Shown here: positions 59,410-64,000 of the stretch, piece by piece | Layout: every line of letters begins with the position of its first letter | How positions within the stretch are numbered: position 1 is the first letter of the stretch | DNA from: ZC4RG35 sp964571765 | Lineage (GTDB): Bacteria; Actinomycetota; Acidimicrobiia; Spongiisociales; ZC4RG35 | Direction of reading: 5' to 3' | Assembly (NCBI GenBank): GCA_964571765.1 | Contig: CAZNDH010000004.1 | Location: 47,254 to 111,253 of the forward strand | Length of the DNA: 64,000 bases | The notes under the pieces: generated by a model | Told to the model about the DNA's origin: nothing | Database searches by the model: none | The model's input: the letters and a program-made list of their open reading frames with translations, nothing else | Made by a program: the position numbers and the translations under genes

Positions 59410-60377
59410 CGGTACTCCTCGACCGCCGTCACCACCTGCTCGATCACCTTCTCGGGGTCTCCTTTGTCGACGGTGAATCCTGCGGCAAGGCGGTGCCCAC
59501 CACCGCCGAATGAGGCGGCTAGGGCACCGACGTCAGTGCCTCCACGGGAGCGGAGCGACACCTTCACCCGCCCGTCCTCGTAACACTTGGCCAGCACCGC
59601 CACATCGGCCTCGACCGCGGTCCTCACGATGTCGATCAGGTTGTCGATATCTCCCCAGTCGATGCCAGCAGCCGACAGATCGCCCTGGGTGACCACCGAA
59701 GCCACCACCCCAGCCTCGGCGTCGAGACGGGCCCGGGACAGCGCTCTCCCGGTGGCGAGGAGAAACCCGAAGGGGACCTCTTCGTAGACCCGGCGGGAGA
59801 TCTCCGAGGGCACAGCACCGGCCTCTATCAACTCGGCGCCGATCCGCATGATCTCCGGGGAAGTGCTCGAGTATTGGAAACGCCCAGTGTCGGTGATCAG
59901 GGCAGTCATCAGGCATTGGGCCACTTCGGGGGTGATCTCCCAGTCCAAGACTCGGAGCAGGTGGAACACCAATTGACCGGTGGCGCCGGCCCTCGGGTCG
60001 ACCAGGGCGACGTCTCCGAAGCCGGTGTTGGTGACGTGGTGGTCGATCACCACCAGGGTTGCTGCCTTTCCCGCGTTCAACCCCAGCTCGCCGAGTCGAT
60101 CGGCGGAACCGGCGTCGAAGACCACCATCGTCTCCGGCTCGGCGGGGAACTCCCGGGGGTCGACCAGCAAGTCCAGGCCGGGGAGGAAGTCGAGACTCCC
60201 GGCCAGAGAATAAGGGGTCCCGAAGCTGGCCACCACCTCCTTGCCGGCGGCGACCGCGGCAAGCCCCAAGCCCAGCATCGAGCCCAGGGCGTCCCCGTCA
60301 GGCCCGACATGACATGCCAGTGCCAGCCTCCCCGCCCTTTCGATCACTTCCGCCGCCCGCTCGATGGCATCACTCAC
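59406..60377 (-). CDS. nrnA: DHH-family oligoribonuclease/PAP phosphatase (NrnA-like)
   Basis: A 323-residue DHH/DHHA1 phosphoesterase that degrades short oligoribonucleotides or pAp. Motif I is CHVGPDGDALGSMLGLG (usual H-x-x-P-D-x-D-x-x-G-S), motif II is TMVVFDAGSADRLG, motif III is LVVIDHHVTNTGFGD, motif IV ALITDTGRFQYSST, and the DHHA1 end is SFGGGGHRLAAGFTV. It starts with GTG and lies 92 bp after rbfA, with 4-nt overlap to truB. Confidence 0.94.
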   Translation of the reverse strand: MSDAIERAAEVIERAGRLALACHVGPDGDALGSMLGLGLAAVAAGKEVVASFGTPYSLAGSLDFLPGLDLLVDPREFPAEPETMVVFDAGSADRLGELGLNAGKAATLVVIDHHVTNTGFGDVALVDPRAGATGQLVFHLLRVLDWEITPEVAQCLMTALITDTGRFQYSSTSPEIMRIGAELIEAGAVPSEISRRVYEEVPFGFLLATGRALSRARLDAEAGVVASVVTQGDLSAAGIDWGDIDNLIDIVRTAVEADVAVLAKCYEDGRVKVSLRSRGGTDVGALAASFGGGGHRLAAGFTVDKGDPEKVIEQVVTAVEEYR

Positions 60378-60468
60378 GGCGTGCTCTCACTTCTCACGGA
60401 ATGTTGACCCCCACCGGGCGAGTGGCTCGGGGGGGTCGGGGTTACATAGTTGTGGATACGGATGCGCA

Positions 60469-60804
60469 TCACTCTTCTTCCATGCCCTTGAGGATCTCTT
60501 CGATCCGGGTGCCCCTGACCACACCCGGATCGATCTTGAAGGCCAGCTCCGGCGTGTACTTCATCCGCACCTGACGGCCGAGGGCGGCCCGCAGCCGATG
60601 TGACGCCTTGCCCAACGCCTTCAAGGCGGGCTCGCGATCCACCTCGGCGAGAACGTCGACGTAGATCACGGCGTGGCGCAGGTCGGGTGAGGTGTCCACC
60701 CCGGTCACCGTGACCATCTCGAGGCGGGCATCGGTTAGTCGCTCGATCTCCTCGGCGACGATGTGGTGAACGATGGAGTTGACCCGCAACATCCGCCCAC
60801 TCAC
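60469..60804 (-). CDS. rbfA: Ribosome-binding factor A
   Basis: A 111-residue KH-like protein that matures the 30S subunit: RMLRVNSIVHHIVAEEIERL, HAVIYVDVLAEVDREPALKA, LGRQVRMKYTPELAFKIDPG and TRIEEILKGMEEE are all family blocks. It overlaps the ylxP stop by 4 nt, in the usual infB-ylxP-rbfA order of Gram-positive bacteria. Confidence 0.95.
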   Translation of the reverse strand: MSGRMLRVNSIVHHIVAEEIERLTDARLEMVTVTGVDTSPDLRHAVIYVDVLAEVDREPALKALGKASHRLRAALGRQVRMKYTPELAFKIDPGVVRGTRIEEILKGMEEE

Positions 60805-61094
60805 TCCGGCTCCTCCAACTCTGACCTGAACACGTCGATCACCTCGATGTCCGGACGGGAGTCAAGGTAGCGACGCAGCTTGGCGTACTGCGTAGCCAGA
60901 TCTTTCCCGTCACGGGTGACGATGGCCACACCAATTGCGGCAAGTTGCCAATCATCCTGACGGTCGATTTCGGCCACGCTGAACGAGCCCAGTCGCCGTA
61001 TCCCTTCGATCAGGGGTCGGAGAACGGCCCGCTTCTCCTTCAATGACTGTGGGGCGGGGAGATGCAGCTCGACCCTGAAGGCCGCCGCTCGCAT
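60801..61094 (-). CDS. YlxP-like DUF503 protein
   Basis: A 97-residue protein of the DUF503/YlxP family, found between infB and rbfA. It shows the ferredoxin-like pattern RVELHLPAPQSLKEKRAVLR, then RLGSFSVAEIDRQDDWQLAA and a terminal YLDSRPDIEVIDVFR. The role is unknown but location implies translation or ribosome assembly. The ATG overlaps the infB stop (TGATG). A longer frame from 61319 is rejected because it lies inside infB and is Arg-rich. Confidence 0.9.
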   Translation of the reverse strand: MRAAAFRVELHLPAPQSLKEKRAVLRPLIEGIRRLGSFSVAEIDRQDDWQLAAIGVAIVTRDGKDLATQYAKLRRYLDSRPDIEVIDVFRSELEEPE

Positions 61095-63088
61095 CAGGTG
61101 CGTGCCACCTCGCGAATCACGTACACCTCGATGAGGTCGCCATCCTTGACGTCGTCGTAGTTCTCGAAGCCGATGCCGCACTCGAATCCCGCTGCCACCT
61201 CGCGTACGTCGTCTTTGAACCGCCTCAGCGAACCGATGCTCCCTTCGTGGATGACCACGCCATCGCGAAGCAACCTGGCCTTGGCACCCCGCTGCACCGT
61301 GCCTTCGACCACATAGCACCCGGCGACGGTTCCTATCCGGGGCACCCTGAAGGTGGCCCGGACCTCGGCGGTGCCCAGCACCTGCTCCAGCCGGTCGGGG
61401 GCGAGCTGGCCGACGAGGAGCTGTTCGATTTCGTCGAGAAGCTCGTAGATGATCCCGTAGGTGCGCACCTCGACCCCGGCCTCCTCGGCTGCCTTGCGGG
61501 CTTTGGGCTCTGGTCTCACGTTGAACCCGACGATCACCGCCTCGGTGACCTCAGCCAGGGTTACGTCGTTCTCGTTGATCCCACCGACCCCGGTGTGCAC
61601 GATCTGGATTCGGCCCCCCTCCCGTTCGATCTTGCCGATGGAGTCCCGCAGCGCCTCCAACGAGCCCTGGGCGTCGGCCTTGACGATCACATTGAGCATG
61701 GCGTCCTCGCTACGAAGCTGCTCGAGGAGGCCCTGGAGGCGGTCGCGGGCGCTGGGAGCCAGATGGGCCTCGGCACGAAGTCCCTCCTGACGCTCGGTGG
61801 CGATGCGCCGGGCCTCCCGATCGTTCTCGGTGACCTCGAAGAAATCCCCTGCTGAGGGCACCTCGTCCCACCCCATGATCTGCACCGGGTCAGAGGGACC
61901 CGCCGACTTGACCATGTTGCCCTGGTCGTCGATCAATGCCCGGGCCCGTCCGGATACCGGCCCGGCAACGAAGGCATCACCCTGATTGAGGGTCCCCCGC
62001 TGGACGATCACCGAGGCCATCGGGCCCCGGCCCCGCTCCAACTGGGCCTCGACCACGACACCCGATGCCGAGGCCTTGCGGTTCGCCTTGTAATCCTCGA
62101 GCTGGGCGATCAGGTCGATCACCTCGAGGAGATCTTCGACACCCTCGCCGGTGAGTGCGGAAAGCTCCACACTGGGGATATCGCCGCCGAGCTCCTCGGT
62201 GATCACATCGTGATTGGTCAGGTCGGTTCTCACTCTGAGGGCGTCGGCACCGGGGGCGTCCATCTTGTTGATGGCCACGATCATCTTGACGCCGGCAGCC
62301 TTGGCGTGAGAGATCGCTTCGACGGTCTGCGGCATCACCCCGTCGTCGGCGGCTACCACCAGCACCACGATGTCGGTGATGTTGGCTCCCCGGGAGCGGA
62401 GAGCGGTGAAAGCGGCATGGCCCGGGGTGTCGATGAAAGTGAGCCTGCGACCGTTGACCTCCACCTGGTACGCCCCGATGTGCTGGGTTATCCCACCCTG
62501 CTCACCTTCGACCACGTTGGCCTGGCGTATGGTGTCGAGCAAGGTGGTCTTCCCATGATCGACGTGGCCCATGACGGTGACTACCGGGGCCCGGGACTCC
62601 AGATCGGCCGCGGCGTCCTCGAACTCGGGGCGCAGGGCCACGGTGGGCGGTGGCGGAGGCTCTTCGACTTCGACCATGTAGCCGAACTCCTCGGCAACCT
62701 CGTCGATGAGCTGGGCGGGCATCATCTGACCGGCGCCGGCGGGGACTCCCCTCCCCAGGAGCGACTTGACCACCTCTCCCACCGGCTGGTCCACCACCTC
62801 GGCGAACTCGGCCACGGTTGCCCCGCTGGTTATGGTGGCAATCAGGATGTCTGCGGCCGGTTCTGGCGTCGGCTCGGGTTCCGGCGCCGACTCGACCTCG
62901 GACGTCTCCTCCGGCGAGGGCTGAGCTGCATCCTCCTCATCGGGGGCGAAAGCGAGCCGGAGTAGCTGCACCTCCTCGTCGCTCAACCCCGAGGAAGCCG
63001 TCTTCAACTCGATCGAGAGCTCCTCGGCCTGAGCCATCACCTCCTTGGAGTCGATGCCGAGTTCCCGGGCAAGCTCATAAACCCTCAT
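61094..63088 (-). CDS. infB: Translation initiation factor IF-2
   Basis: A 664-residue GTPase that places initiator tRNA on the 30S subunit. The N-terminal domain (MRVYELARELGIDSKEVMAQ) and an acidic linker are short. The GTPase has G1 VTVMGHVDHGKTTLLDTIR, G2-like QHIGAYQV, G3 FIDTPGHAAF, G4 AINKMDAPGAD and G5 SALTGEG. Domains II-IV follow and the C-terminus is GFECGIGFENYDDVKDGDLI. Many actinobacterial IF-2 proteins are 900-1000 residues with long Gly/Pro/Ala-rich N-termini; this one is short. It lies 7 bp after nusA. Confidence 0.97.
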   Translation of the reverse strand: MRVYELARELGIDSKEVMAQAEELSIELKTASSGLSDEEVQLLRLAFAPDEEDAAQPSPEETSEVESAPEPEPTPEPAADILIATITSGATVAEFAEVVDQPVGEVVKSLLGRGVPAGAGQMMPAQLIDEVAEEFGYMVEVEEPPPPPTVALRPEFEDAAADLESRAPVVTVMGHVDHGKTTLLDTIRQANVVEGEQGGITQHIGAYQVEVNGRRLTFIDTPGHAAFTALRSRGANITDIVVLVVAADDGVMPQTVEAISHAKAAGVKMIVAINKMDAPGADALRVRTDLTNHDVITEELGGDIPSVELSALTGEGVEDLLEVIDLIAQLEDYKANRKASASGVVVEAQLERGRGPMASVIVQRGTLNQGDAFVAGPVSGRARALIDDQGNMVKSAGPSDPVQIMGWDEVPSAGDFFEVTENDREARRIATERQEGLRAEAHLAPSARDRLQGLLEQLRSEDAMLNVIVKADAQGSLEALRDSIGKIEREGGRIQIVHTGVGGINENDVTLAEVTEAVIVGFNVRPEPKARKAAEEAGVEVRTYGIIYELLDEIEQLLVGQLAPDRLEQVLGTAEVRATFRVPRIGTVAGCYVVEGTVQRGAKARLLRDGVVIHEGSIGSLRRFKDDVREVAAGFECGIGFENYDDVKDGDLIEVYVIREVART

Positions 63089-63095
63089 TCAGCGA

Positions 63096-64000
63096 TCACT
63101 CACTCTCGTCCGTCTCGGGGTCCGACACTATGGCGTCCTCATCGTCGCCGTCGAGCACTGCGCCCGCCGTCTCGGGAACCTTCTCCGACGCCCCCACGTC
63201 GTCTGCAGCGGCCCCTCCTGCCCCTTCATCTAGGGCGGGATCGCTGACGTCCCCATCCCCGATGTCCTCGGTGGCTTCGTCCTCCGTTGTCTCCTCCTCG
63301 GGAATGGTCCCGGCGCCCTCACCTTCGGCGGAAGGAGTCGGCGCATCCTCGGCTACCACCCCTTCGCTGTCGGAGCGGATATCCACCTTGTATCCCGAGA
63401 GCCGTGCAGCAAGTCGGGCGTTCTGTCCTTCCTTGCCGATGGCCAGCGAGAGCTGGTGCTCGGAGACCACCACGTCCGCGGTCTGGGTCTCCTCGTCGAT
63501 ATGGACTTCCTTCACCTTGGCCGGGCCCAGGGCCTCGGCGATGAACTGGGCGACGTCTTCGCGCCACTGGACGACGTCGACCTTCTCTCCCCGCAGTTCG
63601 TTGACCACCTGACGCACCCGGGAGCCGCGGGCGCCGACACAGGCCCCCTTTGGGTCGACGTTGGGGTCATGGGAGATCACCGCGATCTTGGTACGGTGCC
63701 CCGGCTCGCGAGCGATGCTGACGATCTCCACAGTGCCGTCGGTGAGTTCGGGCACCTCCAGCTCGAGAAGCCGGCGGACCAGGTCGGGATGGCTCCGGGA
63801 GACCACGATCTGGGCACCCTTGGTCTCGTTACGCACCTCCAGGATGAGGGCCTTTACCCGGTTGCCCCGCTCGAGACGCTCAAAGGGGATGCGCTCGCTT
63901 CCGGGGAGTATTGCCTCGGCGTCGCCTAGGTCGAGGATCACCGAGCGGTAGTCGACCTGCTGGACGATCCCGGTGACCAGGTCGCCTTCGCGGCCTTCGT
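63096..64000 (-). CDS. nusA: Transcription termination/antitermination factor NusA (partial, runs off right edge)
   Basis: The reading frame is open to base 64000, so the N-terminus is outside the window. The visible ~300 residues include the end of the S1 domain (VTGIVQQVDYRSVILDLGDA), then KH1 (AQIVVSRSHPDLVRRLLELE, RTKIAVISHDPNVDPKGACV) and KH2 (GSRVRQVVNELRGEKVDVVQ, LAIGKEGQNARLAARLSGYK). A very acidic tail of about 80 residues follows (EEETTEDEATEDIGDGD type), ending DPETDESE. NusA binds RNA polymerase and controls pausing. Its stop is 7 bp before infB with no ylxR gene between. Confidence 0.96.
   Translation of the reverse strand, partial: EGREGDLVTGIVQQVDYRSVILDLGDAEAILPGSERIPFERLERGNRVKALILEVRNETKGAQIVVSRSHPDLVRRLLELEVPELTDGTVEIVSIAREPGHRTKIAVISHDPNVDPKGACVGARGSRVRQVVNELRGEKVDVVQWREDVAQFIAEALGPAKVKEVHIDEETQTADVVVSEHQLSLAIGKEGQNARLAARLSGYKVDIRSDSEGVVAEDAPTPSAEGEGAGTIPEEETTEDEATEDIGDGDVSDPALDEGAGGAAADDVGASEKVPETAGAVLDGDDEDAIVSDPETDESE

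Noticed and set aside
60405..60468. Imperfect C/G-run inverted repeat between rbfA and nrnA
   Set aside because: The pairing has mismatches and a long loop, and these genes are probably co-transcribed; not supported as a terminator.
1..64000. tRNA, rRNA, CRISPR arrays, prophage or insertion sequences
   Set aside because: I looked for T-loop motifs, regular direct repeats, integrases and transposases and saw none that stand up. A tRNAscan or CRISPR finder run would settle it.

Overview
The window is one stretch of a GC-rich (roughly two thirds G+C by eye), densely packed actinobacterial chromosome. The evidence for Actinomycetota is the F420 machinery (CofG, CofH and an F420-type PPOX enzyme), an ImuA'/ImuB/DnaE2 mutasome behind boxes of the TCGAAC-N4-GTTCGA type, a DevR/DevS-like two-component pair, and many genes that begin 6-7 nt after a TANNNT -10 element with no Shine-Dalgarno site (leaderless). 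System I cytochrome c maturation (CcmF), a separate CofG/CofH pair and fused IcmF suggest a lineage outside the classical Mycobacterium/Streptomyces groups, for example Acidimicrobiia. That placement is inference. No tRNA, rRNA, CRISPR array, insertion sequence or prophage was recognised.

Layout. 1-9.9 kb: a partial LuxR-type regulator, a DUF2269-like membrane protein, a flavin reductase-SDR-cofG-cofH operon (minus strand), a universal stress protein, a divergent response regulator/histidine kinase pair, and small cofactor-binding proteins. 9.9-15.3 kb: a lipoprotein and ABC exporter pair, an AroQ-hydrolase fusion, a DUF368 (PopT-like) lipid carrier and a lytic-transglycosylase-like protein. 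15.3-24.5 kb: LexA-controlled dnaE2, dodecin, a GlsB-type protein, an MBL hydrolase, and a small membrane protein/methyltransferase pair convergent with a sulfatase-like membrane protein. 24.6-32.4 kb: a tightly overlapped operon of a DUF4175-like protein, MoxR, DUF58 and a 1455-residue protein with three VWA domains. 32.2-41.4 kb: CcmF (its 3' end overlaps the VWA gene tail to tail), a Thr/Pro-rich surface protein, a bifunctional salicylyl-CoA/2-aminobenzoyl-CoA-type monooxygenase coupled to valS, then a short accessory-looking stretch of small unknown proteins. 41.5-48.2 kb: fused isobutyryl-CoA mutase IcmF, a small unknown domain protein, SGNH hydrolase, F420-type PPOX, a decayed Pr6Pr-like membrane gene, 5-formyl-THF cyclo-ligase and a PlsC acyltransferase. 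48.2-54.7 kb: a repair-rich block with imuA'-imuB behind a perfect LexA box, rarA and an Fpg/Nei glycosylase. 54.7-64 kb: the conserved translation/RNA block (minus strand, transcribed nusA, infB, ylxP, rbfA, nrnA, truB, ribF, rpsO, pnp).

How it works together. DnaE2 and ImuA'/ImuB lie 30 kb apart but carry the same LexA operator, so they should be induced together as one translesion mutasome. CofG/CofH make the deazaflavin of F420, and at least one PPOX-fold protein here is a likely user. The MoxR/DUF58/VWA operon looks like an envelope-associated chaperone module. The most unusual items are the three-VWA fusion, the AroQ-alpha/beta-hydrolase fusion, the roughly 240-residue N-terminal extension on CofH, a likely ATC start for the ABC exporter, a kinase-like/methyltransferase fusion, and a small domain shared by two unrelated loci.
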